A DNA stretch of 64,000 bases from Streptomyces sp. HmicA12 (GCF_000373565.1 NZ_KB891806.1:145506-209505), one strand, 5' to 3'. Counted from the first letter of the stretch, positions 8,465-17,544 are shown. Numbers and translations: made by a program. The notes: generated from the letters alone by a model not told the origin.

Positions 8465-9742
8465 TCACTCTCCGGGAAGATCGTCCAGGAGATCGGTGAG
8501 CGGAACGCTCGGGTCCGACAGGCGTTCCGTGCCCGGCCGGGCCCCGGAGCGGATCAGTTCCTGGATCGGGTCGGTGACGTCCCACACATTCACGTTCATC
8601 CCGGCCAGGACCTGTCCGTCCTTCAGCCAGAACGCGATGAACTCGCGCTTGCCCGCGTCGCCGCGGATCACCACCTGGTCGTAGCTGCCCGGGGGCGCCC
8701 AGCCCGAGTACTCCAGGCCCATGTCGTACTGGTCGGAGAAGAAGTAGGGCACGCGGTCGTACGTCACGTCCTGGCCGAGCATGGCGCGGGCCGCGGCCGG
8801 GCCGCCGTTCAGCGCGTTCGCCCAGTGCTCGACGCGGAGCCGCTCGGTGTGGTGGGGGTGCTGGAGGGAGGCCACGTCCCCGGCCGCGTAGATGTCCGGG
8901 TCCGAGGTGCGCAGCGCCGCGTCGACCGCGATGCCGCCGCCGTGCTCCCGGTCGGCCAGGGTCAGGCCCGCCGCCTCGGCGAGCGCGGTGCGCGGGGCGG
9001 CGCCGATCGCGGCGAGCACGTCGTGCGCCGGGTGCTCCTCGCCGTCGTCGGTGAGCGCGGCGAGGACCATGCCGTCCTGGCCGGAGATCTCGGTGAGCCG
9101 GGCTCCGAAGTGGAAGCGGACGCCGTGGTCGCTGTGCAGCTCGGTGAAGATCTGGCCGATCTCGGGGCCGAGGACCGCGTGCAGCGGGGTTTCCTCCGGC
9201 TCGACGACGGTGACCTCGGCGCCGTACTCGCGGGCGGCGGCGGCGATCTCCAGGCCGATCCAGCCGGCTCCGGCCACGACCAGGTGGCCGTTGTCCCGGC
9301 CGAGGGATGCCAGGACGTGCTTCAGGCGCTCGGCGTGGGCGAGGCGGCGCAGGTGGTGGACGCCCGCGAGGTCGGTGCCGGGGATGTCGAGGCGGCGCGG
9401 TTCGGCGCCGGTGGCCAGGAGGAGCTTGTCGTAGCCGATGAGCGTCGCGTCGCCCAGGCGCACCGTCTTCGCCTCGCGGTCGATCACGGTCACCGTCTGT
9501 CCCAGGTGCAGCTCGATGTCGTGGCTCGCGTACCAGGCCGGTTCGTGGACGAAGACGCTGTCCCGTTCCTCCTTGCCCTGGAGGTAGCCCTTGGACAGGG
9601 GCGGCCGTTCGTAGGGGTGGTCCCGTTCGTCGCCGATGAGGATCACTCGCCCGGTGAAACCCTCCGAGCGGAGCGTCTCGGCCGCCTTCGCGCCCGCGAG
9701 TCCTCCTCCGACGATGACGAACGTCTGGTCCGCGTCGACCAC
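8465..9742 (-). CDS. FAD-dependent NAD(P)H oxidoreductase, ferredoxin-reductase type
   Basis: 425 residues. An N-terminal FAD-binding Rossmann motif (VIVGGGLAGAKAAETLR) is followed by the ERPPLSKGYL segment of BphA4-type ferredoxin reductases, a second dinucleotide motif (VVAGAGWIGLEIAAAARE, about residue 150) for NAD(P)H, and the IYAAGDVAS motif. The C-terminal reductase domain with YFFSDQYDMGLEYSGWAP is typical of Rieske/ferredoxin reductases. It likely passes electrons from NAD(P)H to a ferredoxin for a monooxygenase or P450, but no such partner lies alongside. The longer frame begins at ATG 9763, but GTG 9742 is the better start because GAGGAGG ends six bases upstream of it. Confidence 0.88.
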   Translation of the reverse strand: MVDADQTFVIVGGGLAGAKAAETLRSEGFTGRVILIGDERDHPYERPPLSKGYLQGKEERDSVFVHEPAWYASHDIELHLGQTVTVIDREAKTVRLGDATLIGYDKLLLATGAEPRRLDIPGTDLAGVHHLRRLAHAERLKHVLASLGRDNGHLVVAGAGWIGLEIAAAAREYGAEVTVVEPEETPLHAVLGPEIGQIFTELHSDHGVRFHFGARLTEISGQDGMVLAALTDDGEEHPAHDVLAAIGAAPRTALAEAAGLTLADREHGGGIAVDAALRTSDPDIYAAGDVASLQHPHHTERLRVEHWANALNGGPAAARAMLGQDVTYDRVPYFFSDQYDMGLEYSGWAPPGSYDQVVIRGDAGKREFIAFWLKDGQVLAGMNVNVWDVTDPIQELIRSGARPGTERLSDPSVPLTDLLDDLPGE

Positions 9743-9748
9743 TTGGTG

Positions 9749-9755
9749 CCTCCTC
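9749..9755 (-). promoter_or_regulatory. strong Shine-Dalgarno that fixes the GTG start at 9742
   Basis: On the minus strand GAGGAGG is followed by CACCAA and then GTG. It lies inside the longer reading frame starting at 9763, which shows that the longer start is wrong. Confidence 0.8.
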
Positions 9756-9894
9756 GTTGCCATGGCGTCATATGCGAGCGTCCCGCACGGAGCGTAATGC
9801 GGGAAGGGGGCATGGCCCGATCAGGGCACCTTTTCCCCGCCTTGCGCTCGATTCGCGCGTACGTTCCGTCACGCCCAGTGGTCGGACGCGGGAC

Positions 9895-11181
9895 TCATGA
9901 CCGGTCGGCGGTGAGGCTCGCGTGCAGGGAGCGGGCCGAGGCGTCGGTGAGAGAGGCGATCTGGTCGACGATGACGCGCTTCTTGGCGCGGTCGTCGGGC
10001 GCGGTGTCGAACAGGGCGCGGAACTGGGGGTCGAGCCCGTCCGGCGCGCGGGCCGTCAGCGCCCGGGCCAGCTCGGCGACCACGATCCGCTGGTCGGCGC
10101 GGAGCCGCTCCTGCTGCGGGCGCTGCATCACGTACCGGTCCGCGACCGCCTTGAGTACCGCGCACTCGTGCCGGGCCTCGCGCGGGACGACCAGCTCGGC
10201 GTCGTACCGGGTGAGGCGTCCCGTCCCGTACCGCACCCGGGTCGCGCTCTCCGCGGCGAGGCAGAACCGGCCGATGAGCTGGCTGGTGGCGTCCTTGAGG
10301 CGGGCCTGCGCGACCGCCGTGCCGTCGTATCCGTGCGGCCACCACTCCTGGTCGAGGAGCCGGTCGAGGGCGGCGGACAGCTCGGCCGGGTCCGTGTCCG
10401 CGGGGACGTACCGCCCGATGGCGACCTCGAAGATGTCGGACCGCTCCGGCTCGGCATGCAGCACGTTCGGGTCCAAGTGGCCCGCGTGCAGGCCGTCCTC
10501 GAGGTCGTGCACGGAGTACGCGACGTCGTCGGACCAGTCCATGACCTGTGCCTCGAAGCAGGTGCGGCGGCCGGGGGCGCTCTTGCGCAGCCAGTCGAAG
10601 ACCGGCCGGTCGTCCTCGTAGACCCCGAACTTCACGGACGCCGGGTCCGTGGGGTGCTCGCCGCGCGGCCACGGGTACTTCGTCGCCGCGTCCAGGGCCG
10701 CCCTGGTCAGGTTCAGCCCTACGCTGATCAGCTCGCCCGAGCCCTCGGCGCGCACGAAGCGCTTGGGCTCGATGCGGGTGAGGAGCCTGAGCGACTGGGC
10801 GTTCCCCTCGAAGCCGCCGCAGTCCTGGGCCACTTCGTTGAGCGCCTGTTCGCCGTTGTGCCCGAAGGGCGGGTGGCCCATGTCGTGCGAGAGGCAGGCC
10901 GTCTCGACGAGGTCCGGGTCGCAGCCGAGGGCCGCGCCCAGCTCCCGGCCCACCTGGGCGCACTCCAGGGAGTGGGTCAGCCGGGTGCGCGGGCTCGCGT
11001 CCCAGTGCCGGCTCCTGGTGCCCGGGGTGACGACCTGTGTCTTGCCCGCGAGGCGGCGCAGGGCCGCCGAGTGCAGGACCCGGGCCCGGTCGCGCTGGAA
11101 CGCGGTGCGGCCGGGGCGCTTGTCGGGCTCGGGAGCCCAGCGCTCGGTCGCCCCCTCGTCGTACGTGTTGCTGCCTTCCAT
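9895..11181 (-). CDS. dgt: deoxyguanosinetriphosphate triphosphohydrolase-like HD protein
   Basis: 428 residues, normal for the family. Such enzymes hydrolyse dNTPs to the nucleoside and triphosphate, influencing dNTP pools. The HD-domain ligands are visible: H70 in RLTHSLE, then H99-D100 in CLSHDMGHPPFGHNGE with H103 and H108, and a later conserved aspartate in MDWSDDVAYSVHD. The ALRRLAGKTQV segment near residue 40 is the family N-terminal motif. The ATG at 11181 gives MEGSNTYDEGA and has no obvious Shine-Dalgarno, so a very short leader is possible. It sits in the replication-related minus-strand group with dnaG but 152 bp from its neighbour, probably with its own promoter. Confidence 0.93.
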   Translation of the reverse strand: MEGSNTYDEGATERWAPEPDKRPGRTAFQRDRARVLHSAALRRLAGKTQVVTPGTRSRHWDASPRTRLTHSLECAQVGRELGAALGCDPDLVETACLSHDMGHPPFGHNGEQALNEVAQDCGGFEGNAQSLRLLTRIEPKRFVRAEGSGELISVGLNLTRAALDAATKYPWPRGEHPTDPASVKFGVYEDDRPVFDWLRKSAPGRRTCFEAQVMDWSDDVAYSVHDLEDGLHAGHLDPNVLHAEPERSDIFEVAIGRYVPADTDPAELSAALDRLLDQEWWPHGYDGTAVAQARLKDATSQLIGRFCLAAESATRVRYGTGRLTRYDAELVVPREARHECAVLKAVADRYVMQRPQQERLRADQRIVVAELARALTARAPDGLDPQFRALFDTAPDDRAKKRVIVDQIASLTDASARSLHASLTADRS

Positions 11182-11225
11182 GTACTGACAGTAAGGGCAC
11201 CCGCCGACAATGGAGGGTGATGTGA

Positions 11226-12113
11226 TCAGGCCGACGCGAGGTGACGGGTGAGCGCGGTGTCGGGAGCCGCCGCCCGCGCGGTGTCGTAGCGGTGCAGGAC
11301 CAGGCGGGCCAGCGCCGGGTGCGTGCCCAGCGGGGCGGCCGCGATCCCGGGTGCGGCCTTCGCGGACTCGGTGGCGAACCGGCCGGGCGCGGTGAAGTAC
11401 GAGGCGAGCACGGCCCGGTCGCGGCCGCGCGCGGCGAGGGAGCGGACCGCGTCCGTCACGTCGGGCGTCGCGGCGGAGGCGTAGGCGGGGACGACCGGGA
11501 CGCCGAGGCGCAGGGCGAGGAGTCCGGCGGTGCGGCCGGTGTCGACGGCGGCCTGCGGGTCGCGGGACCCGGCGGCGGCGAGCACGATCCCGGTCCTGCG
11601 GCGGGCGCGCTCGGTGAGTCCGTGCTCCGGCCAGCCCGCCTCCACGAGCCGGTCGTGCAGCGCGTCGACGAGCAGCGGGTGCGGGCCGAGGGGCGCGGCG
11701 ACCCGGGTGAGCAGGTGGCTCGCGGCGTCGGCGGCCGCGGGTATGTCGTGCTTGACGTGGTGGCCTCGGGACAGCAGCAGCGGGACCAGCACGGCGCGTC
11801 CGGCGGGCAGGGCGGCGAGGGTGTCGGTGAGGAGCGGCTCGTTCAGCTCGATGTGGCCGAGGCGGACGGTCAGTCCCGGGCGCAGTGCCCGGATCCGCTC
11901 CACCAGCTCGGTGACCGTGGCGAGGGCGCCCGGGTCGCGGCTGCCGTGTGCCACGAGCACCAGGGCCGGGGGCCGGGTGCGGCTGCGCAGGGGCCGGTTG
12001 CTGAGCTGCGTGCCGAGCTGGTCGCTGATCATGGTGAGGAGTCCCGCCGTGCTCGCCGTGCTGTCGATGTGGGTCGTGCCAGCGTGCGTGGTGCCGTACG
12101 ACTCATCCGTCAT
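11226..12113 (-). CDS. sirohydrochlorin chelatase (CbiX/SirB family)
   Basis: 295 residues in two tandem CbiX-like halves. The first half keeps the metal-binding histidines: H56 in LVAHGSRDP and the pair in LLSRGHHVKHD. The second half repeats the fold (LAAAGSRDPQ) but lacks the histidine, as in two-domain forms with one active site. These enzymes insert Fe or Co into sirohydrochlorin; Fe gives siroheme, the cofactor of the nitrite reductase encoded at 23-26 kb. That functional link is inferred. The first 45 residues are Thr/Ser-rich and poorly conserved, so an internal start such as M28 is possible; ATG 12113 has AGGA eight bases upstream. Confidence 0.88.
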   Translation of the reverse strand: MTDESYGTTHAGTTHIDSTASTAGLLTMISDQLGTQLSNRPLRSRTRPPALVLVAHGSRDPGALATVTELVERIRALRPGLTVRLGHIELNEPLLTDTLAALPAGRAVLVPLLLSRGHHVKHDIPAAADAASHLLTRVAAPLGPHPLLVDALHDRLVEAGWPEHGLTERARRRTGIVLAAAGSRDPQAAVDTGRTAGLLALRLGVPVVPAYASAATPDVTDAVRSLAARGRDRAVLASYFTAPGRFATESAKAAPGIAAAPLGTHPALARLVLHRYDTARAAAPDTALTRHLASA

Positions 12114-12273
12114 GGAGCGATCCTGCCTGGTGGGGGTTGCCGGGCTGTTGCGGGGTGGTGACGGGTCGTTGCGCGGGGTTCACCGGGCGCTCATGGGCGC
12201 CGTGAGCGTGAACCGCAGGGGCCCGGAAGGCGTCCTGTGCCTGCGGAAGCCGCTTTCTGCCCGGAGGTCTCTC

Positions 12274-12945
12274 ATGCGTCTGCCCCGTCCGCGCCTGCCC
12301 CGTACCCAGCGGGGCCGGCGACATGCCGTGCAGGCGGTCATGGCGCTGTGCGTGCTGGGGCTGCTGCCCGCGACATGGCTGTTCACGACGACCGGCGACC
12401 GGCTGCGGTCGGTGGCGGACGTGCCGCGCACGGACGTGGCGGTGGTGTTCGGGGCGGGCCTGTGGGACGGGGAGCCGTCGCCGTACCTGGCGCACCGCCT
12501 CGACGCCGCGGCCGAGCTGTACCGCGCGGGCCGGATCCGCGTCGTCCTCGTCACCGGGGACAACAGCCGCGCCGAGTACGACGAACCGGACGCCATGCGC
12601 GCCTATCTGACCCGCCACGGGGTGCCGTCGCGGGCCGTGGTCGGCGACTACGCCGGGTTCGACACCTGGGACTCGTGCGCACGCGCCAAGAAGATCTTCG
12701 GCGTCGACCGGGCCGTCCTGGTCACCCAGGGCTTCCACGTCCGCCGGGCGGTGGCGCTGTGCGAGGCCGCGGGCGTCTCCTCGTACGGCGTCGGGGTCGA
12801 CGAGCCGCACGACGTGACCTGGTACGCGGGCGGGGCGCGCGAGGTGCTGGCCGCGGGCAAGGCGTTCCTCGACGCGACGGTCCGCCCGGACCCGCATTTC
12901 CTGGGCGACCGGGAGAACGGTGTGCGCGAGGCGCTGGCACGGTAG
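12274..12945 (+). CDS. SanA/YdcF-family (DUF218) membrane-anchored protein
   Basis: 223 residues. One N-terminal transmembrane segment (about residues 18-38) precedes a DUF218 domain: AVVFGAGLWDGEPSPYLAHRLDAA, residues 55-75, then LVTGDNSRAEYDEPDAMR, GFDTWDSCARA and VLVTQGFHVRRAVALCE. The closest characterised relative is E. coli SanA, linked to envelope barrier function (vancomycin exclusion); the biochemical activity of the family is unclear. The frame is open far upstream, but ATG 12274 with GGAGG seven bases before it is the evident start. It is divergent from the sirohydrochlorin chelatase and followed by a hairpin. Confidence 0.85.
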   Translation: MRLPRPRLPRTQRGRRHAVQAVMALCVLGLLPATWLFTTTGDRLRSVADVPRTDVAVVFGAGLWDGEPSPYLAHRLDAAAELYRAGRIRVVLVTGDNSRAEYDEPDAMRAYLTRHGVPSRAVVGDYAGFDTWDSCARAKKIFGVDRAVLVTQGFHVRRAVALCEAAGVSSYGVGVDEPHDVTWYAGGAREVLAAGKAFLDATVRPDPHFLGDRENGVREALAR

Positions 12946-12953
12946 GGAGGGGG

Positions 12954-12980
12954 CGGGCGCCGACCTCACAGGGGCGCCCG
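12954..12980 (+). terminator. hairpin after the SanA-like gene
   Basis: CGGGCGCC (12954-12961) pairs with GGCGCCCG (12973-12980), 8 bp with an 11-base loop, starting nine bases after the stop codon. No T-tract is visible. Confidence 0.5.
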
Positions 12981-13060
12981 TGGCGCGGGGAGGGGCGCGT
13001 CCCCGCCGCGTAACCGGCCGGCCCGTCGCCGTGTAACACCGCGCGCGCACGCTGGCCCGT

Positions 13061-15196
13061 ATGCACTCGCCCGCGCGCCCCGCCCCGCCCTCCCCCGCCA
13101 CCACGGTCGCCTCGACGGCCGCGGTCTCGACGCATTGCCCGTACTGCGCCCTGCAGTGCGGGATGCGGCTCACGCCGGACGCGGCGGCCGGGACGGTGGC
13201 GGTGACGGGCCTGCCTGACTTCCCCGTGAACCGCGGGGCGCTGTGCGGCAAGGGGCAGAGCGCCGCCGCCGTGCTCTCCTCCCGGGTGCGGCTGACCGAG
13301 CCGCTGGTGCGTGACCCCGCCACCGGACGGCTCGCGCCCGCATCCTGGGAGGAGGCCCTCGACGCGATCGCCGAGGGGATGTCCCGCACGCGTACGGCAC
13401 ATGGCCCGGACGCGTGCGGGATCTTCGGCGGGGGTGGCCTGACCAACGAAAAGGCGTACGCGCTCGGCAAGTTCGCGCGCATCGTGCTCGGCACCTCGCA
13501 GATCGACTACAACGGCCGCTTCTGCATGTCGTCGGCCGCGGCGGCCGGGCAGAAGGCGTTCGGGCTCGACCGGGGGCTGCCGTTCCCGCTGGAGGACATT
13601 CCGCGCACGGGGTGCGTGATCCTGGTCGGCTCCAACCTCGCGGAGACGATGCCGCCCGCGCTCCGCTATCTCACCGAACTCAGGGAGAACGGCGGCACGT
13701 TGATCGTCGTGGACCCGCGCCGCACGCGCACGGCCGAGCAGGCGGATCTGCATCTGGCGCCGCGCCCGGGGACGGATCTCGCGCTGGCGCTCGGCCTGCT
13801 GCATCTCGTCGTCGCCGAGGGGCGGGTCGACGAGGAGTACGTACGGGAGCGGACGCGCGGGTGGGAGCGGGCGCGGGCCGGGGTGATGGCGCACTGGCCG
13901 GAGTACGTGGAGCGGGTGACGGGCGTTCCTGTCCCTCAACTCCGCGACGCTGTAAGGATGTTCGCCGACGCCGAGAACGCGATGATCCTCACCGCGCGCG
14001 GCCCCGAGCAGCACTCCAAGGGGACCGACACGGTCAGCGCGTGGATCAATCTCGCGCTCGCCACCGGACGGCCGGGCACGCCGCTGTCCGGGTACGGCTG
14101 TCTGACCGGGCAGGGCAATGGGCAGGGCGGACGCGAACACGGCCAGAAGGCCGACCAGTTGCCGGGGTACCGCAAGCTGACGGACCCGGCGGCGCGGGCG
14201 CATGTCGCCGGGGTGTGGGGCGTGGACCCCGACTCCCTTCCGGGGCCCGGCCGTTCGGCGTACGAGCTGCTGGACGCGCTGGGCGGTGACGTACGGGCCC
14301 TGCTGGTCATGGCCTCCAACCCGGTGGTGTCCGCGCCACGTGCCGCGCACGTGGAGGAGCGGCTGCGGTCGCTCGACTTCCTGGCCGTGGCGGACGTGGT
14401 GCTGTCCGAGACCGCGGAGCTGGCCGACGTGGTCCTGCCGGTGACCCAATGGGCCGAGGAGACGGGCACGTTGACGAATCTGGAGGGGCGGGTGCTGCTG
14501 CGGCGGCGGGCGCTCGACCCGCCGCCGGGGGTGCGGTCCGACCTCGACGTGCTGCGCGAACTGACCGCGCGCCTCGAGCCCCACCTCGAGAAGGGGTTCC
14601 CGGCCGATCCGGAGGAGGTCTTCGAGGAGCTGCGACGGGCGTCGGCCGGGGGGCCCGCCGACTACGCGGGGATCTCGTACGGGCGTCTCGCCGAGGAGAC
14701 CGGGGTGTTCTGGCCCGCCCCGGCCCCGGAACACCCGGGCACCCCGCGGCTCTTCCTCGACGGGTTCGCGACGGAGGACGGGCGGGCGCGGTTCGTGCCG
14801 GTGACGCATCGCGCCGCCGCGGAGGAGCCGGACGCGGAGTACCCGGTGTACCTGACGACGGGGCGGGTGGTGGCCCAGTACCAGTCGGGGGCGCAGACCC
14901 GCCGGGTCGACGAGCTGAACAAGGCGGCGCCGGGGCCGTTCGTGCAGCTGCATCCTCGGCTGGCCGCGCGGCTGGGTGTGGTGGAGGGGGACGAGGTGGC
15001 CGTGGTGTCCCGGCGCGGCCGCGCGGTCGCTCCGGCGCGGGTCACCGGGACGATTCGGCCGGACACCGTGTTCATGCCGTTCCACTGGCCCGGGGCGGGG
15101 CGGGCCAACTCCCTGACGAATCCGGCCCTCGACCCGACGTCCCGGATGCCGGAGTTCAAGGTCTGCGCGGTACGGGTGGAGCGGGTCGACGGGTGA
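13061..15196 (+). CDS. nasA: assimilatory nitrate reductase, molybdopterin catalytic subunit
   Basis: 711 residues of the molybdopterin oxidoreductase family. The N-terminal [4Fe-4S] ligands are C26, C29 and C33 (CPYCALQCGM) and C62 (NRGALCGKG). C155 in NGRFCMSS is placed as the Mo-coordinating cysteine of cytoplasmic nitrate reductases. The C-terminal molybdopterin dinucleotide-binding domain begins near YPVYLTTGRVVAQYQSG. No Tat signal is seen, which fits a cytoplasmic assimilatory enzyme reducing nitrate to nitrite. The ATG at 13061 has no clear Shine-Dalgarno; two GTAAC motifs 23 bp apart lie just upstream. The FAD and nitrite reductase subunits are encoded 6.7 kb downstream rather than next to it. 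Confidence 0.9.
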   Translation: MHSPARPAPPSPATTVASTAAVSTHCPYCALQCGMRLTPDAAAGTVAVTGLPDFPVNRGALCGKGQSAAAVLSSRVRLTEPLVRDPATGRLAPASWEEALDAIAEGMSRTRTAHGPDACGIFGGGGLTNEKAYALGKFARIVLGTSQIDYNGRFCMSSAAAAGQKAFGLDRGLPFPLEDIPRTGCVILVGSNLAETMPPALRYLTELRENGGTLIVVDPRRTRTAEQADLHLAPRPGTDLALALGLLHLVVAEGRVDEEYVRERTRGWERARAGVMAHWPEYVERVTGVPVPQLRDAVRMFADAENAMILTARGPEQHSKGTDTVSAWINLALATGRPGTPLSGYGCLTGQGNGQGGREHGQKADQLPGYRKLTDPAARAHVAGVWGVDPDSLPGPGRSAYELLDALGGDVRALLVMASNPVVSAPRAAHVEERLRSLDFLAVADVVLSETAELADVVLPVTQWAEETGTLTNLEGRVLLRRRALDPPPGVRSDLDVLRELTARLEPHLEKGFPADPEEVFEELRRASAGGPADYAGISYGRLAEETGVFWPAPAPEHPGTPRLFLDGFATEDGRARFVPVTHRAAAEEPDAEYPVYLTTGRVVAQYQSGAQTRRVDELNKAAPGPFVQLHPRLAARLGVVEGDEVAVVSRRGRAVAPARVTGTIRPDTVFMPFHWPGAGRANSLTNPALDPTSRMPEFKVCAVRVERVDG

Positions 15197-15231
15197 GGTT
15201 GCGGTTCGTTGCCGGCTGCGGCTCTCGTCGT

Positions 15232-15411
15232 GGCTTCTCGCGCAGTTCCCCGCGCCCCTGATCGCCGTTGACCCAGCGGTTCAGTTCGCGGCTGCGGCTC
15301 TCGTCGTGGCCGGTCGCGCAGTTCCCCGCGCCCCTGAAGCGAGCTCCGCTCGCCCAGGGGAAGCTGCGCGCAGCGCATGCTTCAGGGGCGCGGGGAACTG
15401 CGCGAGAAGCC
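15232..15411. repeat. composite inverted-repeat element between convergent nasA and cutA
   Basis: Two forward copies (15239, 15315) and one reverse copy (15385-15404) of CGCGCAGTTCCCCGCGCCCC. The outer arms 15232-15260 and 15383-15411 are perfect 29-bp inverted repeats; the middle copy offers an alternative 26-bp pairing (15315-15340 with 15379-15404). The forward copies also lie in a direct repeat of about 45 bp starting GCTGCGGCTCTCGTCGTGGC. Placement between converging genes suggests bidirectional transcription termination. Confidence 0.85.
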
Positions 15412-15427
15412 CCACCGGCCCGCACCG

Positions 15428-15802
15428 TCACTCCACGGCCGGCGTCACCTCCGCCGCGACCCAGGACAAGTACGCACCGGCACCCCGTTCCACCCGCGTC
15501 GCGATGATCTCCGGCGTCTCGTAGTCATGATGTTCCGTCAGCCAGGATTCCAGGTCCGCGTACCGCGCCCGCGTCGTCTTCAGCAGCACCTGCCACTCCT
15601 GCCCCGTCTCCAGCACCCCCTCCCACCGGTACACGGACGTGACGGGCCCGGAGATCTGGGCGCACGCGGCGAGCCGCGCCTCGACGGCCCCGCGGGCCAG
15701 GGCCTGCGCCTTCTCGGCGGTGTCCACCGTGGTCAGCACGGTCAGGACGGATGACGACTCGCTGGGTTCAGGTTTCGGCACGCCGCCCATTGTCTCTTTC
15801 AC
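15428..15802 (-). CDS. cutA: CutA1 divalent-cation tolerance protein
   Basis: 124 residues, the usual size of this small trimeric protein. Conserved blocks are VLTTVDTAEKAQALARGAVE, RLAACAQI-GPVTSVYRWEG, EWQVLLKTT and HHDYETPEIIATRV. CutA is associated with copper tolerance in bacteria, but its molecular role is not settled. The frame begins with GTG 15802; an internal ATG at 15790 after GAAAGAGA is an equally plausible start. It converges on nasA, with the large inverted-repeat element between them, and shows no other operon partner. Confidence 0.93.
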   Translation of the reverse strand: MKETMGGVPKPEPSESSSVLTVLTTVDTAEKAQALARGAVEARLAACAQISGPVTSVYRWEGVLETGQEWQVLLKTTRARYADLESWLTEHHDYETPEIIATRVERGAGAYLSWVAAEVTPAVE

Positions 15803-15896
15803 AGTCCCGGCACACCGGCACCCTGGACGCGACTTGTCATGACCGCTTAAAACTGAAACGCCATCAGCGAGTCGTCACCCTCAGCAGAGGAGACCG

Positions 15897-17525
15897 ATGA
15901 GATCCACCGCCGGCATAGCCACGACCGTCGCGGCCGCAGCCACCCTGCTGGCCGCGACCCTGTCCCCCGCCGCGGCCGCCACGGACACCCCCCTCCCCAC
16001 CCGCGCCGAGGCCGTCACCCACGCCGCGACCGCCCTGACGCGGCATGCCGCGACGCTCTCCCTGACCTCCGCCCAGGGCACCTCCGTACGCGACGTGATC
16101 GTCGACAAGGACGGCACCCAGCACGTCCGCTACGACCGCTCGTACCGCCATCTGCCGGTCCTCGGCGGGGATCTGGTCGTCCATCTCGCCCCGGACGGCG
16201 CCTACGAGAGCGCGGACCGGGCGGTGCGCGGCACTCTCGCCGTCCCCACGACCACCCCCGAGGTCAGCGCTCCCCGGGCCGCCGACCTGGCCGCCGACGC
16301 CCTGCGGGAGGCGACCCCCGGCACCGTGCTGCGCGGTCTCAGAGCCCGCCCCGAGCTGGTGGTGGACGCCCTGCACGGCGCCCCGCGCCTCGCCTGGCGC
16401 ACGAACGCCGCGGGCAAGGACTCGCTGGGCAACCCCGTGGGCCGCACCGTCCTCACCGACGCCCGCACGGGCCGCCGGATCGACGCCTGGGACAGCATCG
16501 AGACCGCGGCCGGCGACGGCGCCTCGCTCTACTCCGGCACCGTGCCCCTCCGGACGACGCAGTCGGGATCGGCGTACCAGCTCAAGGACGCCACCCGCGG
16601 CGGCACCTACACCGGCGACGCCCAGAACAAGACCGACCTGTGCATCCTCGGCATCTGCCTCAGCCGCGCCCCCGCGACGCTCTTCACCGACGCCGACAAC
16701 CACTGGGGCACCGGCGCCACCGCCGACCGCGCCTCGGCCGCCGTGGACGCGCAGTACGGCACGGACCAGACGTGGGACTACTACCAGCAGGTCCACCACC
16801 GGAACGGCATCGCCGGTGACGGCAAGGGCTCGTACAACCGCGTCCACTACGGGAACAAGTACAACAACGCTTTCTGGGACGACAGTTGCTTCTGCATGAC
16901 GTACGGGGACGGGGACGGGACGACCTTCGGGCCGCTCGTCGCCCTCGACGTGGCCGGCCACGAGATGTCCCACGGCGTCACGTCCAAGACCGCCGCTCTG
17001 ACCTACTCCGGTGAGCCCGGCGGTCTCAACGAGGCCACCTCCGACATCTTCGGGACCCTCGTCGAGTTCCACGCGGCCAACGCCTCCGACCCCGGGGACT
17101 GGCTCATCGGCGAGAAGATCGTCAAGCCGGGCTTCGGGAAGGCGGCGCTGCGCTTCATGGACCGGCCGAGCAAGGACGGGAACTCGGCGGACTGCTGGAG
17201 CTCGTCCGTCGGCAACCTCGACGTGCACTACTCCTCGGGCATCGCGAACCACTTCGCGTACCTCCTCGCCGAGGGCAGCGGCCCCAAGGTGATCGGCGGT
17301 GTCCAGCACAACGGCACCACCTGCGACAACAGCACCGTCGCCGGGATCGGCAAGGACAAGCTCGGCGCCATCTGGTACCGGGCGCTGACCGTCTACATGA
17401 CGTCGTCGACGAAGTACGCGGGCGCGCGCACGGCGACGCTGAGCGCGGCGAAGGACCTGTACGGGGCCGGCGGCACGGAGTACGCCGCCGTGGCCGCCGC
17501 CTGGGCTGCGGTGTCGGTGAACTGA
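15897..17525 (+). CDS. secreted M4-family (thermolysin-like) metallopeptidase
   Basis: 542 residues. A signal peptide (basic start, hydrophobic core, Ala-rich cleavage region near residue 27) is followed by a propeptide to about residue 200 and the catalytic domain. Zinc ligands are H355 and H359 in GHEMSHGVT, with E356 catalytic, and E379 in NEATSDIFGT; the 20-residue spacing equals thermolysin. A likely second catalytic histidine lies in SGIANHF. The protein should be secreted as a zymogen and degrade extracellular protein. ATG 15897 follows GAGGAGA. A strong terminator follows the stop. It is transcribed alone and lies inside the nitrogen-assimilation region without an obvious functional link. 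Confidence 0.95.
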   Translation: MRSTAGIATTVAAAATLLAATLSPAAAATDTPLPTRAEAVTHAATALTRHAATLSLTSAQGTSVRDVIVDKDGTQHVRYDRSYRHLPVLGGDLVVHLAPDGAYESADRAVRGTLAVPTTTPEVSAPRAADLAADALREATPGTVLRGLRARPELVVDALHGAPRLAWRTNAAGKDSLGNPVGRTVLTDARTGRRIDAWDSIETAAGDGASLYSGTVPLRTTQSGSAYQLKDATRGGTYTGDAQNKTDLCILGICLSRAPATLFTDADNHWGTGATADRASAAVDAQYGTDQTWDYYQQVHHRNGIAGDGKGSYNRVHYGNKYNNAFWDDSCFCMTYGDGDGTTFGPLVALDVAGHEMSHGVTSKTAALTYSGEPGGLNEATSDIFGTLVEFHAANASDPGDWLIGEKIVKPGFGKAALRFMDRPSKDGNSADCWSSSVGNLDVHYSSGIANHFAYLLAEGSGPKVIGGVQHNGTTCDNSTVAGIGKDKLGAIWYRALTVYMTSSTKYAGARTATLSAAKDLYGAGGTEYAAVAAAWAAVSVN

Positions 17526-17544
17526 CGCCCCGCCACCTCGCCGA

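Noticed and set aside
6345..8684. Plus-strand ORF of 779 codons opposite dnaG
   Set aside because: Antisense to DNA primase with all its motifs intact; no independent evidence.
15232..15420. Dispersed repeats considered as a CRISPR array
   Set aside because: Copies are both direct and inverted, spacers are unequal and partly repeated, and no cas genes are nearby.
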